NCBI GenBank assembly: GCA_902785425.1 | Contig: CACZYP010000017.1 | Coordinates: forward strand, 1 to 37,190 | From: an uncultured Ruminococcus sp. | GTDB lineage: Bacteria; Bacillota; Clostridia; Oscillospirales; Acutalibacteraceae | Direction of reading: 5' to 3' | Length of the DNA: 37,190 bases | In this document: one piece after another, positions 7,564 to 16,349 of the stretch | Numbering within the stretch: position 1 is the first letter of the stretch | Layout of the letters: each line of letters begins with the position of its first letter | Made by a program: the position numbers and the translations under genes | The notes under the pieces: generated by a model | Databases searched by the model: none | The model's input: only the letters and a program-made list of their open reading frames with translations | What the model was told of the DNA's origin: nothing

Positions 7564-10500
7564 TTACATATCTATTGTTGAGATGCAGAGAGTCGTCTCT
7601 TCAAGCACATCAAGCAGAGCCTTTACCGTGTCGAGTGCGGTAAAGATAGCGATGTTGTTCTCAACAGCCCAGCGGCGGATCATGTAGCCGTCGTTGTTTG
7701 CCTCATGGTAGAGGTCCTTTGTGTTGATAACGTAGCTGATGTAGCCGGAGTGCATTGCGTCGAAGATCTCTTCGTTGCCTGTGGAAAGCTTCTGACGGAC
7801 TCTTGTCTTGATGCCGTGATCTCTGAGGAAGTGCGCTGTGCCTTCCGTAGCTTCAATGTTGAAACCGAGGTTGTAGAAACGTCTGATGAGCGGAAGAGCC
7901 TCTTCTTTGTCTACATCAGCGATGGTTGCAAATACTGTGCCGTAATTTACCATCTTTGTTCCTGCCGACTGGAGCGCCTTGTAAAGCGCACGGTTTCTTG
8001 TCTTGTCGTAACCGATAGCTTCGCCTGTGGATTTCATTTCGGGCGAGAGGTAAGCGTCAAGACCTCTGAGCTTTGAGAACGAGAATGCAGGCGCCTTAAC
8101 GTACCAGCGGTCTTTTTCCTTCGGGTATACAACGTCGATGCCCTGCTCTTTAAGGCTCTTGCCGAGGATAGCGAGCGTTGCGATGTCTGCAAGAGAGTAG
8201 CTCGTTGCCTTTGAAAGGAACGGAACAGTTCTTGAAGAACGGGGATTTACCTCGATAACGTATACGTCATTGTTCTTGTCAACGATGAACTGAATGTTGT
8301 AAAGACCCACGATGCCGATCCCAAGACCAAGCTTTACTGTGTAGTCTATGATAACGTCCTTTACCTCCTGCGGGATAGCGAAGGACGGATAAACGCTGAT
8401 ACTGTCGCCGGAGTGGATACCCGTTCTCTCAACGTGCTCCATGATACCGGGGATAAATACGTCCTTGCCGTCGCATACTGCGTCTACTTCGCACTCCATG
8501 CCGGAGATGTACTTATCTACAAGCACGGGCTTGTCAGCGTCAACTTCAACGGCTGTTTTGAGGTAGTGGCGGAGCATCTCTTCGTTTGCAACGATCTGCA
8601 TTGCACGTCCGCCGAGAACGTAGCTCGGACGAACGAGAACGGGGTAGCCGATCTCTGCCGCAGCTGCAACACCGTCTTCGATATTTGTAACTGCCTTGCC
8701 CTTAGGCTGCGGGATCTTCAGCTCTTCCATGATCTTCTCGAAGGAGTCTCTGTTCTCTGCTCTTTCGATAGCGTCAACATCGGTGCCGATGATCTTTACG
8801 CCACGCTTCATGAGCGGCTCTGCAAGGTTGATAGCTGTCTGTCCGCCGAGCGATGCGATAACGCCGAGCGGCTTTTCAAGCTCGATGATATTCATAACGT
8901 CCTCAACGGTGAGCGGCTCGAAGTAGAGCTTGTCGCTCGTTGTGTAGTCTGTAGATACCGTTTCGGGGTTGTTGTTGATGATGATAGCTTCATATCCGTT
9001 GTTCTTGATAGTCATAACGGCATGAACGGTAGAGTAGTCGAACTCTACGCCCTGACCGATCCTGATAGGACCGGAACCGAGAACGACGATCTTCTTTCTG
9101 TCGGAAACGATCGACTCGTTCTCCTGCTCGTATGTCGAGTAGAAGTAGGGGATATATGAATCAAACTCGGAAGCACATGTGTCGATCATCTTGTAAACGG
9201 GGAACATGTTGTTCTTCTTGCGAAGCTCGTAGATCTCGTCCTCGTTTGTCTCCCAGAGCTTTGCGATGTACTTATCGGAGAAGCCCATGCGCTTTGCTGT
9301 GTAGAGGATCTCAACGTCGCCCTTATTTTCCTTTATATCACGCTCGAACAGAACGATGTTCTTGATCTTTTCAAGGAAGAACATGTCGATCTGTGTGATC
9401 TTGAAGATCTCACGAAGGTCAATGCCGTTCCAGATAAGCTCAGCGATAGCGTAGATCCTGTCGTCTGTGCCCTTGCGGATGTAGTCCATAAGCTCATCGT
9501 TCGACATATCGTTGAACTTGGGCTTGTAGAGGTGGTAAACATCTATTTCAAGCGAACGAACAGCCTTGAGAAGGCTCTCTTCAAACGTTCTGCCGATGCT
9601 CATAACTTCGCCCGTAGCTTTCATCTGTGTTCCGAGAACGTTGGAAGCGTCGGAGAATTTATCGAACGGGAATCTCGGCATCTTCGTTACAACGTAGTCG
9701 AGTGTAGGCTCGAACGATGCCGGAGTATTTGCTATCTGTATCTCGTCAAGCGTCATGCCTACTGCGATCTTTGCGGAAACTCTTGCGATCGGGTAGCCGC
9801 TCGCCTTTGATGCAAGTGCGGAAGAACGTGATACACGGGGGTTAACTTCGATAAGGTAGTAATCGAACGAAACGGGGTCAAGAGCAAACTGAACGTTGCA
9901 GCCGCCCTCGATCTTCAGCGCACGAATGATCTTGAGTGCGCTGTCACGAAGCATGTGGTACTCTTTATTTGTAAGCGTCTGAGAAGGCGCAACTACGATA
10001 GAGTCGCCTGTGTGGATACCAACGGGATCGAGGTTTTCCATGTTACAGATCGTGATAGCCGTATCGTTTGCGTCACGGATCACTTCGTACTCGATCTCCT
10101 TGTAGCCCTTAACGCTCTTCTCAACGAGAACTTCATGAACGGGGGAGAGTCTGAGTGCGTTTGTCTGAACCTCTTCAAGCTCTTCATCGTTGTTTACGAA
10201 GCCGCCGCCCGTGCCGCCGAGTGTGAATGCAGGGCGAAGAACAACGGGGTAGCCGATCTTGTGAGCAGCTTCAAGAGCCTCTTCAACGGAATGTGTTGTA
10301 ACGGAGGGGAGGATAGGCTCGCCGATCTCTTCGCAGAGCTGCTTGAACATCTCTCTGTCCTCGGCTCTTTCGATACTCTCAACGCTTGTTCCGAGAAGCT
10401 CTACCTGGCACTCGTTGAGAACGCCTTTCTTTGCAAGCTTTACGGCAAGGTTAAGACCTGTCTGTCCGCCGATACCGGGAACGATAGCGTCCGGACGCTC

Positions 10501-10740
10501 GTAGCGGAGGATCTTAGCCATGTATTCAAGTGTGAGCGGCTCCATGTAGACCTTGTCTGCAATTACCGTATCTGTCATGATCGTTGCAGGGTTGGAGTTG
10601 CAGAGGATTACCTGATATCCCTCTTCACGAAGGGCAAGACAAGCCTGAGTGCCTGCGTAGTCGAATTCGGCAGCCTGACCGATAACGATCGGACCCGAAC
10701 CGATAACGAGCACCTTCTTTATGTCTGTTCTTTTAGCCAT
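7564..10740 (-). CDS. carB: Carbamoyl-phosphate synthase large chain
   Basis: 1,058 residues, the usual length. Makes carbamoyl phosphate from bicarbonate, ammonia and two ATP. The tandem halves are visible: N-terminal GSGPIVIGQ with an ATP-grasp domain (LGGTGGG), and the second half from about residue 554 with GSGPIRIGQ and its own ATP-grasp domain (LGGRAMQI). The last 130 or so residues form the MGS-like allosteric domain, where UMP and ornithine bind in the E. coli enzyme. It begins one base after the carA stop. Its place in the pyr operon indicates a supply dedicated to pyrimidines, though arginine synthesis may share it. Confidence 0.98.
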   Translation of the reverse strand: MAKRTDIKKVLVIGSGPIVIGQAAEFDYAGTQACLALREEGYQVILCNSNPATIMTDTVIADKVYMEPLTLEYMAKILRYERPDAIVPGIGGQTGLNLAVKLAKKGVLNECQVELLGTSVESIERAEDREMFKQLCEEIGEPILPSVTTHSVEEALEAAHKIGYPVVLRPAFTLGGTGGGFVNNDEELEEVQTNALRLSPVHEVLVEKSVKGYKEIEYEVIRDANDTAITICNMENLDPVGIHTGDSIVVAPSQTLTNKEYHMLRDSALKIIRALKIEGGCNVQFALDPVSFDYYLIEVNPRVSRSSALASKASGYPIARVSAKIAVGMTLDEIQIANTPASFEPTLDYVVTKMPRFPFDKFSDASNVLGTQMKATGEVMSIGRTFEESLLKAVRSLEIDVYHLYKPKFNDMSNDELMDYIRKGTDDRIYAIAELIWNGIDLREIFKITQIDMFFLEKIKNIVLFERDIKENKGDVEILYTAKRMGFSDKYIAKLWETNEDEIYELRKKNNMFPVYKMIDTCASEFDSYIPYFYSTYEQENESIVSDRKKIVVLGSGPIRIGQGVEFDYSTVHAVMTIKNNGYEAIIINNNPETVSTDYTTSDKLYFEPLTVEDVMNIIELEKPLGVIASLGGQTAINLAEPLMKRGVKIIGTDVDAIERAENRDSFEKIMEELKIPQPKGKAVTNIEDGVAAAAEIGYPVLVRPSYVLGGRAMQIVANEEMLRHYLKTAVEVDADKPVLVDKYISGMECEVDAVCDGKDVFIPGIMEHVERTGIHSGDSISVYPSFAIPQEVKDVIIDYTVKLGLGIGIVGLYNIQFIVDKNNDVYVIEVNPRSSRTVPFLSKATSYSLADIATLAILGKSLKEQGIDVVYPKEKDRWYVKAPAFSFSKLRGLDAYLSPEMKSTGEAIGYDKTRNRALYKALQSAGTKMVNYGTVFATIADVDKEEALPLIRRFYNLGFNIEATEGTAHFLRDHGIKTRVRQKLSTGNEEIFDAMHSGYISYVINTKDLYHEANNDGYMIRRWAVENNIAIFTALDTVKALLDVLEETTLCISTIDM

Positions 10741-10741
10741 A

Positions 10742-11833
10742 TTATTTGCCCTCCTTCATGAGACGGATGAATTTTTCAAAAAGATATGTGCTGTCCTGCG
10801 GACCCGGTGCGCTCTCCGGATGGTACTGAACGCTGAATACCTTGTCCTTTTCGCAGCAAACGCCCTCAACTGTGTTGTCGAGGATATTTATATGTGTAAC
10901 TTTAAGATCTGTGTTGTTCACGCTCTCGCTGTCAACGGCGTAGCTGTGGTTCTGGCTCGTGATCTCGATCTTGCCGTTTTCAAGGTTCTTGACGGGGTGG
11001 TTTCCGCCTCTGTGACCGAACTTGAGCTTGTATGTCTTTGCGCCGTAAGCAAGGCTGATGAGCTGATGACCGAGGCAGATGCCGAAGATCGGATACTTGC
11101 CCTTGATGTTCTTTATAAGCTCGATAACGCACTGAACGTCCTCCGGGTTTCCGGGGCCGTTTGAGAAGAATACGCCGTCCGGATCGAGAGCTTCGATCTC
11201 TTCTGCCGTTGTGTTGTAGGGAACTACAGTCACGTTGCAGCCGAGCTTGTTGAGGCTTCTGATAATGTTGAGCTTGATGCCGCAGTCTACAGCAACAACT
11301 TCAAGCTTCGGATGAGCCGTTCTTGAGTACCACTTTTTCTTGCAGCTCACCTTGGAAACAGCGTCCTTCGGGATCTCTGTTTCTGCAAGTATCTTCATAC
11401 ATTCATCGTGAGGCTTGTCTATATCGGTGATAAGCACCTTCTGATGACCCTCATCACGGATGCGGCGTGTTATCATTCTTGTATCGATGCCCGAAATACC
11501 GGGAATACCGTACTCTTCGAGTGTTTCACCGAGCGTCTTTGTGTATCGGAAGTTAGAGGGGATATTATTGTACTCTCTTACGATAAGTCCGCCTATCGTG
11601 GGTACCCTCGTCTCAAAGTCGTCGTCCGCAATACCGTAGTTGCCGATAAGAGGATATGTCATCGTTACCATCTGATATGTATAAGACGGGTCCGATACGA
11701 TCTCCTGATAACCGACCATCGATGTGTTGAAAACAAGCTCGCAGACACGCTCGCAGGTGTGGCCGAAGCCCACGCCCGGAAATTCGCTGCCGTCTTCAAG
11801 GACGATCTTTCTGTTTTTTACTGCTTTTTCCAT
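10742..11833 (-). CDS. carA: Carbamoyl-phosphate synthase small chain (glutaminase)
   Basis: 363 residues from the ATG at 11833, preceded by AAGGGGGAAATAAA. Hydrolyses glutamine and channels ammonia to CarB. The class I glutamine amidotransferase triad is present: nucleophile C253 in GICLGHQ, with H338 and E340 in YHPES. The N-terminal CarA-specific domain is complete ([21 protein letters not shown]). The start overlaps the 3' end of pyrC by 16 bp, and carB follows after one base, so translational coupling is likely. Confidence 0.97.
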   Translation of the reverse strand: MEKAVKNRKIVLEDGSEFPGVGFGHTCERVCELVFNTSMVGYQEIVSDPSYTYQMVTMTYPLIGNYGIADDDFETRVPTIGGLIVREYNNIPSNFRYTKTLGETLEEYGIPGISGIDTRMITRRIRDEGHQKVLITDIDKPHDECMKILAETEIPKDAVSKVSCKKKWYSRTAHPKLEVVAVDCGIKLNIIRSLNKLGCNVTVVPYNTTAEEIEALDPDGVFFSNGPGNPEDVQCVIELIKNIKGKYPIFGICLGHQLISLAYGAKTYKLKFGHRGGNHPVKNLENGKIEITSQNHSYAVDSESVNNTDLKVTHINILDNTVEGVCCEKDKVFSVQYHPESAPGPQDSTYLFEKFIRLMKEGK

Positions 11834-13086
11834 TTTATTTCCCCCTTGACCATAGTTAAAACGCATTCGCCGCAAACCTTCATTCCCTCAAACGGAGTTG
11901 CACGCCCCATTGTCAGAAAGCTGTTCGGGTCGATCGTATATTCTTTATTCAGATCCCACACACAAAGATCGGCGAAAGCACCCTCTTTGAGCTGAGTTTC
12001 TATTCCAAAGCGTCTGCCGGGCTTTTCACTCATCAGCGCTACAAGCTGTGAAAGCGTAAGCACGCCTGTCTTTACAAGTTTTGTGTAAAGCACAGGGAAA
12101 GCAGTTTCAAGCCCTACAACGCCCATTGCGCTTTTTTCAAGCCCTTTTGATTTTTCTTCAAGACTGTGCGGCGCATGATCGGTTGCGATCATGTCTATCG
12201 TGCCGTCGAGTATGCCCTCGATGAGAGCCTTTTTATCCTCCTCGTCACGAAGCGGCGGATTCATTTTGAAGCGGCCGTTCTCGATGAGGTCTTTGTCGCT
12301 GAACACAAGGTAGTGAGGTCCCGTTTCGCAGGTTATGTCAACGCCGTCTTTCTTTGCTTGTCTTATAAGCTCGACGCTTTCTTTTGTTGAAACGTGGCAG
12401 ACGTGATATGTACAGCCTGTTTTCTTTGCAAGCTCTATGTCACGCTTTATCTGTCCCCATTCGCTCTCCGAGCAGATGCCCTTGTGGCCGTGCTCCTTTG
12501 CGTATTTGCCGTCGTGGATATATCCGCCCCTGAGCAGCTCGTTCACCTCGCAGTGAGCGGCGATCATCTTGCCGAGCTTTTTCGCTCTTGTCATCGCTTC
12601 GCTCATCATTTCGTCTGACTGAACTCCTCGGCCGTCGTCGGAAAATGCGATAATATCCTTTGCCATGCCTTCAAGGTCGGCAAGCTCTCTGCCTTCCTCG
12701 TTCACGGAGATAGCACCGTAAGGATGGACGTTGATAACTGCGTCACGCTCGATTATGTCAAGCTCTTCTTTAAGATGCCCGACACTGTCGGGTACGGGCT
12801 TTAAGTTCGGCATTGCGCAAACATCGGTGTAGCCGCCGTGGGCTGCCGCCATAGTTCCCGTTTTAATTGTTTCCTTGTATGAAAAACCCGGTTCTCTGAG
12901 ATGTACATGAACATCAATGAAACCGGGAAAAATGAAACAATTATTCAAATCAAGCACAACGGTATCATCATCGGAAGAAACAGAAACACCAATACCGATA
13001 GTATCGATCCTGCCGTCACAAACAAGCACGTCGGCCTTGTTTATCTCACCGCATAAAACATTGGCATTTTTCAGCAAATATTTCAT
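11818..13086 (-). CDS. pyrC: Dihydroorotase (type I)
   Basis: 422 residues. Cyclises carbamoylaspartate to dihydroorotate. Zinc ligands appear as DVHVHLREPG (H60, H62), an aspartate in AFSDDG, AAHCE and CHVST; the catalytic aspartate lies in ATDHAPHS. Length and motifs fit the type I class found with PyrB in Aquifex and Firmicutes. It is the first gene of the operon, with AAAGGGG ten bases before the ATG and a leader of about 85 nt. Confidence 0.96.
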   Translation of the reverse strand: MKYLLKNANVLCGEINKADVLVCDGRIDTIGIGVSVSSDDDTVVLDLNNCFIFPGFIDVHVHLREPGFSYKETIKTGTMAAAHGGYTDVCAMPNLKPVPDSVGHLKEELDIIERDAVINVHPYGAISVNEEGRELADLEGMAKDIIAFSDDGRGVQSDEMMSEAMTRAKKLGKMIAAHCEVNELLRGGYIHDGKYAKEHGHKGICSESEWGQIKRDIELAKKTGCTYHVCHVSTKESVELIRQAKKDGVDITCETGPHYLVFSDKDLIENGRFKMNPPLRDEEDKKALIEGILDGTIDMIATDHAPHSLEEKSKGLEKSAMGVVGLETAFPVLYTKLVKTGVLTLSQLVALMSEKPGRRFGIETQLKEGAFADLCVWDLNKEYTIDPNSFLTMGRATPFEGMKVCGECVLTMVKGEIKWKKQ

Positions 13087-13110
13087 CTTTGATAACCCCT
13101 TTGCGAAATG

Positions 13111-13135
13111 ATACCGACACTGAAAACATCGGTAT
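13111..13135 (-). other. Hairpin in the pyr leader
   Basis: Seven-base inverted repeat ATACCGA/TCGGTAT with an 11-base loop, 25-49 bases upstream of the pyrC ATG. Further 5' (13151-13164) is a smaller imperfect palindrome GTGCA-GTTC-TGCGC followed by five Ts on the minus strand, which resembles a weak terminator. No sequence resembling the PyrR-binding loop was found in this short leader. Confidence 0.5.
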
Positions 13136-13179
13136 TATGATCTCAAAAAGCGCAGAACTGCACCCCTCAAAATTCTCAT

Positions 13180-13211
13180 ATTATAATACCATTTGAGAGG
13201 GCTTCTGTCAA
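13180..13211 (-). promoter_or_regulatory. Promoter of the pyr operon
   Basis: Minus strand: consensus TTGACA (13211-13206), 17-bp spacer, TATTAT (13188-13183). An overlapping TATAAT lies three bases further on (13185-13180). Transcription would begin near 13177-13173. The initial region reads AATTTTG, resembling the AATTTG start of E. coli pyrBI, where UTP-dependent reiterative initiation occurs. Confidence 0.8.
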
Positions 13212-13310
13212 GCTACAATTTTGTTAAAGAATGTATAAATATTCATTGATATACAAATAATATTCATAGACAAAAGAAATTGTCAAAAACACCGAAAAAC
13301 GAGGTATAAA

Positions 13311-13460
13311 ATGTCAGATAAGAATAAAAAAAGCACCCCCTCCGCTTCTGTGCTTCCGAATAACGACAGAAGCAAAACGGAGAGGAAAACAAACAGAAAT
13401 ATCCCGTCGGAAGAAGCTGTCAGGGAGCTTCGCCGATGGTCAGAGCTGAGGCAGCAGTAG
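13311..13460 (+). CDS. Small basic protein, 49 residues, unknown
   Basis: ATG at 13311, stop TAG at 13458-13460, with GAGGT seven bases before the start. The product is hydrophilic and rich in Lys, Arg, Ser and Asn, with no membrane segment. The C-terminus contains IPSEEAV followed by a charged helix (RELRRWSELRQQ). That end faintly recalls the small clostridial DUF3787/CPC_1213 proteins, which end in an IPSEEAV-like helix; this is from memory and not a firm match. It is divergent from the pyr operon and its 3' end overlaps the convergent lipoprotein gene by 41 bp. Coding status is plausible from the ribosome binding site but unproven. Confidence 0.45.
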   Translation: MSDKNKKSTPSASVLPNNDRSKTERKTNRNIPSEEAVRELRRWSELRQQ

Positions 13461-13806
13461 TTTTTTCATTTCTTTTAAATGTGATCTCACCGCCGCCGTA
13501 GGAGAGAAGAAGCTTTTTTCCGCCGAGCGTGTAGGTAAAGCTGTATGTGTCGTCGGAATCAATAATAACGATCCTCTCGTCGTCAATAACGCATAAGCCG
13601 CTTATCGTGTCGGAACCGTCTGCATTTTTCACGGTCATTTCGGCGTTGTTCCCATCGAAGACAAGTGACGCTTCGGCAGATCTGCCGGCAAATACCCAAT
13701 CGGACTGCCGTATCTCATCGCTGTTTGAGTTTATCACCCCGCATCCGCAAGCGGAGAGGGAGACGCTTAGTGTTAATGCAGTACAGGCGAGCTTTAGATT
13801 TTTCAT
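13420..13806 (-). CDS. Small putative lipoprotein
   Basis: 128 residues from the ATG at 13806 (GGTG upstream). A basic N-terminus (MKNLK) and hydrophobic stretch lead into the lipobox LSAC, so the cysteine at about residue 20 should be lipid-modified and the protein anchored outside the membrane. The mature part is short and beta-rich (SDWVFAG..., YSFTYTLGGKKLLLSYGGGEITFKR), resembling small lipoproteins of the lipocalin/DUF5640-like type that measure a residual or fold as a barrel; I cannot name the family with confidence. The frame reads on upstream into the intergenic repeat, which is not part of the gene. Function unknown. Confidence 0.75.
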   Translation of the reverse strand: MKNLKLACTALTLSVSLSACGCGVINSNSDEIRQSDWVFAGRSAEASLVFDGNNAEMTVKNADGSDTISGLCVIDDERIVIIDSDDTYSFTYTLGGKKLLLSYGGGEITFKRNEKTTAASALTIGEAP

Positions 13807-13829
13807 ATATGGCACCGCTTTCTTAAATA

Positions 13830-14236
13830 ATTGACAATGGACAATTGACAATGGACAATTAAGGAGTCGCTTCGCTCCTGTTTTTATTAAGTGTGGAGTG
13901 TAGAGTGAATGAAGCACTGCGCGCTTGTTTTTTTAGTGTATTCAAACTTAAGGAACCACTGAATAAATCACGCCCTGCGGGCTGAGCACCCATCTTGCTT
14001 GCATCTTTTTGTCATATTGCACTCAACTCCCTTGAAATACGTAAGTATTACTGCGGTCGTTTCATGCAATCTGACTAAAAATCTGACGGCGCAATATGGG
14101 CACTCGATTTAATCAGTGTTTCCTTAACTGTTATCTCTCGGCAGCAAATATAGTTTGAAATTAAGATAGCTAATACAATCCAACTCGGCGAAGCCGAGTT
14201 CCGCAATTGTCAATTATCCATTGTCAATTGTCCATT
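13830..14236. repeat. Hairpin-capped intergenic repeat, copy 2, interrupted by a MITE
   Basis: Bordered by tandem TTGACAA/TTGTCCA-type motifs. One end carries the hairpin GGAGTCGCTTCGCTCC (about 13863-13879) and the other AACTCGGC-GAA-GCCGAGTT (about 14184-14203). The family is shared with 2052-2292 and 23441-23610. The interior is split by the element at 13951-14124; joined without it, the flanks line up with the uninterrupted copy 1 (ATTCAxACTT...GTTATCTC). Confidence 0.8.
13951..14124. mobile_element. MITE (non-coding terminal-inverted-repeat element), 174 bp
   Basis: Terminal inverted repeats AGGAACCACTGA and TCAGTGTTTCCT (one mismatch) extend inward to ATAAATC/GATTTAAT. Each end is flanked by TA, the expected target duplication. 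No ORF is present. Internally, ATATTGC and GCAATAT form a second pair, giving a long cruciform. A second, incomplete copy lies at 37069-37190. A transposase must act in trans; none is in the window. Confidence 0.85.
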
Positions 14237-14269
14237 AATAAGAGTATGTTCCCCCTCACCCCAAAATGC

Positions 14270-14303
14270 AAAAAAACCGCCGTCCCGAAAAACGAGACGG
14301 CGG
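14270..14303 (-). terminator. Terminator of the AIM24-family gene
   Basis: Stem 14277-14287 with 14293-14303 (CCGCCGTCCCG/CGAGACGGCGG), 11 bp with one wobble, five-base loop, followed by seven Ts on the minus strand (14276-14270). It is about 25 bp beyond the stop codon. Confidence 0.92.
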
Positions 14304-14326
14304 GGAATTTTTTATTGATGTCCGAA

Positions 14327-15028
14327 TTACGAACCTGTGGGGATGTACGGTCTGAGTGCGCCTGCAAGTGCGATAGTCGGCATTGTCTGGAGCCAGATCT
14401 TACCGGGGCCTGTAACCTTTGTATTGAACAGACCTTCGCCGCCTGCGAGGATATTGCCGAGACCCTTTACTGTCTCAACTTCCATCGTACATGTAGCTTC
14501 CATAGCTGCAAGATAACCTGTATCAACAAGCATCGACTCACCGGGGCCGAGAACGTAGTTGTAAACGCAGCCGTCGATCTCAAGGAATACAGTGCCGTTT
14601 CCTGTGAACTTCTGCATGATGAGACCTTCACCGCCGAAGATACCGCTGAGCTTCTTGCCGCCTGTGAAAGCAACTTCCATCTGTACGCCGGGTGTGTTTG
14701 CAAAGTAAGCAGACTTCTGAGCGATGAGCTGTGTCTGACCTACGTCAAAAGCAATGATATCACCGGGGAATGTAGATGCAAAAGCGATCTCGCCGGGGCC
14801 GCCTGCTGCTGTGTAGGTGTTACGGAAGATAGACTCGCCCGTGAACGCACTCTTTGCCATCTTGCCGAGAGCGCCCATAACGCCCTTGCCGCCGCTGCCG
14901 AGACCTGTCTGCATAGACATTGTCGGAGTCATCCAGGACATTGCGCCCTGCTGGCATTCGATGCTCTCACCCTGGTTGAGCTTGCAAACAAGCACCGGAA
15001 GAGGTCTGTTGTGAACTTCATATAGCAT
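14327..15028 (-). CDS. AIM24/TIGR00266-family protein
   Basis: 233 residues with ATG at 15028 behind AAAGGAGG. The sequence is full of glycine-rich beta-strand repeats typical of the TIGR00266/AIM24 family (tryptophan RNA-binding-attenuator-like fold): early QGESIECQQGAMSWM, central TYTAAGGPGEIAFAS and FPGDIIAF, late GGEGLFNTKVTGPGKIWLQ. The family is widespread in bacteria and related to the yeast mitochondrial AIM24 protein; no biochemical activity is established. No signal peptide is seen, so it is probably cytosolic. It has its own promoter and terminator, indicating a single-gene unit. Confidence 0.9.
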   Translation of the reverse strand: MLYEVHNRPLPVLVCKLNQGESIECQQGAMSWMTPTMSMQTGLGSGGKGVMGALGKMAKSAFTGESIFRNTYTAAGGPGEIAFASTFPGDIIAFDVGQTQLIAQKSAYFANTPGVQMEVAFTGGKKLSGIFGGEGLIMQKFTGNGTVFLEIDGCVYNYVLGPGESMLVDTGYLAAMEATCTMEVETVKGLGNILAGGEGLFNTKVTGPGKIWLQTMPTIALAGALRPYIPTGS

Positions 15029-15113
15029 ATATTTGCCTCCTTTATTATGATACCTTCGTCAATGGGTAACATTTACGAGGTATTGATTACTTAGTTGAGT
15101 TTCAACATCTATT

Positions 15114-15142
15114 ACTATACCACATCTGAACAGAAAATTCAA
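15114..15142 (-). promoter_or_regulatory. Promoter of the AIM24-family gene
   Basis: Minus strand TTGAAT (15142-15137), 17-bp spacer, TATAGT (15119-15114), about 85 bp from the start codon. The 330-bp region 15029-15358 holds this promoter and the divergent one at 15302; nothing else is clear in it. Confidence 0.65.
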
Positions 15143-15301
15143 TAATAATTTTAAAATTTTAGAAATTCTTGTGAATTGGTACAATAGTATACCCAAAGTG
15201 CCTATACAGAGCCGTTTCTCGATATGAACACTGTTTTTTAGTGAAAAAGATTAAAATCGTGAGACTTGACATTACATTGTGTTAATAATGCACATTCGTA
15301 A

Positions 15302-15330
15302 TTGACAGAATTGTTGGTTGGTGTTATAAT
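15302..15330 (+). promoter_or_regulatory. Promoter of the calcineurin-fold gene
   Basis: Perfect consensus: TTGACA (15302-15307), 17-bp spacer, TATAAT (15325-15330). The start codon is about 20 nt past the likely start site, after GGAGGG. Confidence 0.85.
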
Positions 15331-15358
15331 TTGTAGATAAAAGAGCGGAGGGATTTTT

Positions 15359-16099
15359 ATGTTCTACGTTATGGCAGGAGCCAGGGGCGACTACGAGAAG
15401 TACCGCAGGCTTCTGAAGAAAATAAGACTTAAAGATGATGATACACTGTACGTTCTCGGCAACGTAATAAACGGCGGCAACGAAGGAATGAAGATCCTTC
15501 TTGATATGATGATGTGCCCGAATGTTTATCCTGTAATAGGCAAGAGCGAGTATGCGGCATTGCCATGCCTCAAGTGGCTTGCCGAAAACACCTCGGAGGA
15601 CTCATTCGATTCAATGAACGATAAGATCAGAGGCAAGATGATGGATCTTATCTCAAACGGCGGCCAGCAGACGATCTTTTCATTCAGAACGCTTACAGAC
15701 GAGCAGAAAGAGATGGTGCTCGACTACCTTTCGGATTTCTCTCTTTACGAGGAGGTCCGCATAAAGGGCAAGGATTACGTTCTTGTTTCGGCAGGCATCA
15801 ATAATTTTGATAAGGACAAGGAGCTTGATGACTACGATATCCGTGAGCTTATCTCCGAAGGCCCCGATTATTCAAAGGTCTATTACGACAACAAGATCCT
15901 TGTAACGGCTCACACGCCCACAAGAAAGATATACGAAGCAGATGACCCGTTCGCCGAGCCTACGCCGAACGGCGAACCGTCACGCTATGACATGATCTAC
16001 TGCGCCAACAATCATATAGCCGTAAACTGCGGCAGCGATATAGGCGGCAGACTTGCAGCAGTCAGACTCGACGATATGGAAGAGTTCTACGCAGATTGA
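15359..16099 (+). CDS. Calcineurin-fold metallophosphoesterase homologue with lost catalytic motifs
   Basis: 246 residues, colinear with bacterial serine/threonine-type metallophosphoesterases (ApaH/PrpE-like). The framework is clear: YxKYRRLLKKI, DTLYVLGNVI, MKILLDMMMCPNVYPVIG, VTAHTPT, and an IAVNCGSDIGGRLAAVRLDDMEEFY end. The metal and catalytic signatures have changed. GDxHG reads GARG, GDxxDRG reads GNVINGG, GNHE reads GKSE and VHAG reads VSAG; only the late AHTPT histidine remains. The reading frame is intact with a perfect promoter and a good ribosome binding site, so this is a maintained gene, probably a pseudo-enzyme with a binding or regulatory role. That role is inference; the partner is unknown. 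Confidence 0.85.
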   Translation: MFYVMAGARGDYEKYRRLLKKIRLKDDDTLYVLGNVINGGNEGMKILLDMMMCPNVYPVIGKSEYAALPCLKWLAENTSEDSFDSMNDKIRGKMMDLISNGGQQTIFSFRTLTDEQKEMVLDYLSDFSLYEEVRIKGKDYVLVSAGINNFDKDKELDDYDIRELISEGPDYSKVYYDNKILVTAHTPTRKIYEADDPFAEPTPNGEPSRYDMIYCANNHIAVNCGSDIGGRLAAVRLDDMEEFYAD

Positions 16100-16108
16100 T
16101 GTACGGCG

Positions 16109-16137
16109 CTTCGATATTATTATCACGAAGTATTTTT
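16109..16137 (+). terminator. Weak candidate terminator
   Basis: Short stem CTTCG/CGAAG (16109-16113 with 16126-16130), then TATTTTT. It is placed correctly after the stop at 16099, but the stem is only five pairs. Confidence 0.35.
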
Positions 16138-16240
16138 CGGTACAGCAAAATAGTACAGCTTTAATGCGTAAAAATCCGGTTGTCCGAATTTACCAATATT
16201 TATTCTTTCCTTATATGATTTTATTAACAAAAACAGAAAT

Positions 16241-16258
16241 TCGACAAAAATTTAACAA
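16241..16258 (+). promoter_or_regulatory. Possible Rex-type operator ahead of the hydrogenase operon
   Basis: One perfect half site TTAACAA with a degenerate partner: 11 of 14 positions match TTGTTAA-N4-TTAACAA as I recall the clostridial Rex consensus. It lies just upstream of the -35 box. Regulation by NADH/NAD+ ratio would suit a NAD-linked hydrogenase, but the left half is weak. Confidence 0.3.
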
Positions 16259-16265
16259 TACCCTA

Positions 16266-16294
16266 TTGATTTGACCGAATTTCTGAGTTATAAT
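16266..16294 (+). promoter_or_regulatory. Promoter of the hydrogenase operon
   Basis: TTGATT (16266-16271), 17-bp spacer, TATAAT (16289-16294). The leader of about 50 nt contains AAATCT-ATTA-AGATTT and a repeated AGATTTATA before GGAGGT and the ATG at 16350. Confidence 0.75.
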
Positions 16295-16349
16295 TATTGA
16301 AAATCTATTAAGATTTATAAGAGTATTTAGATTTATAGGAGGTCCACAA

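Noticed and set aside
13087-13180. PyrR attenuator in the pyr leader
   Set aside because: The leader is too short for the three-hairpin arrangement, and no sequence resembling the PyrR-binding loop is seen.
13830-13865. Tandem TTGACAATGGACAA units considered as a CRISPR array
   Set aside because: Units are about 14 bp with no spacers and no cas genes; they are the borders of an intergenic repeat.
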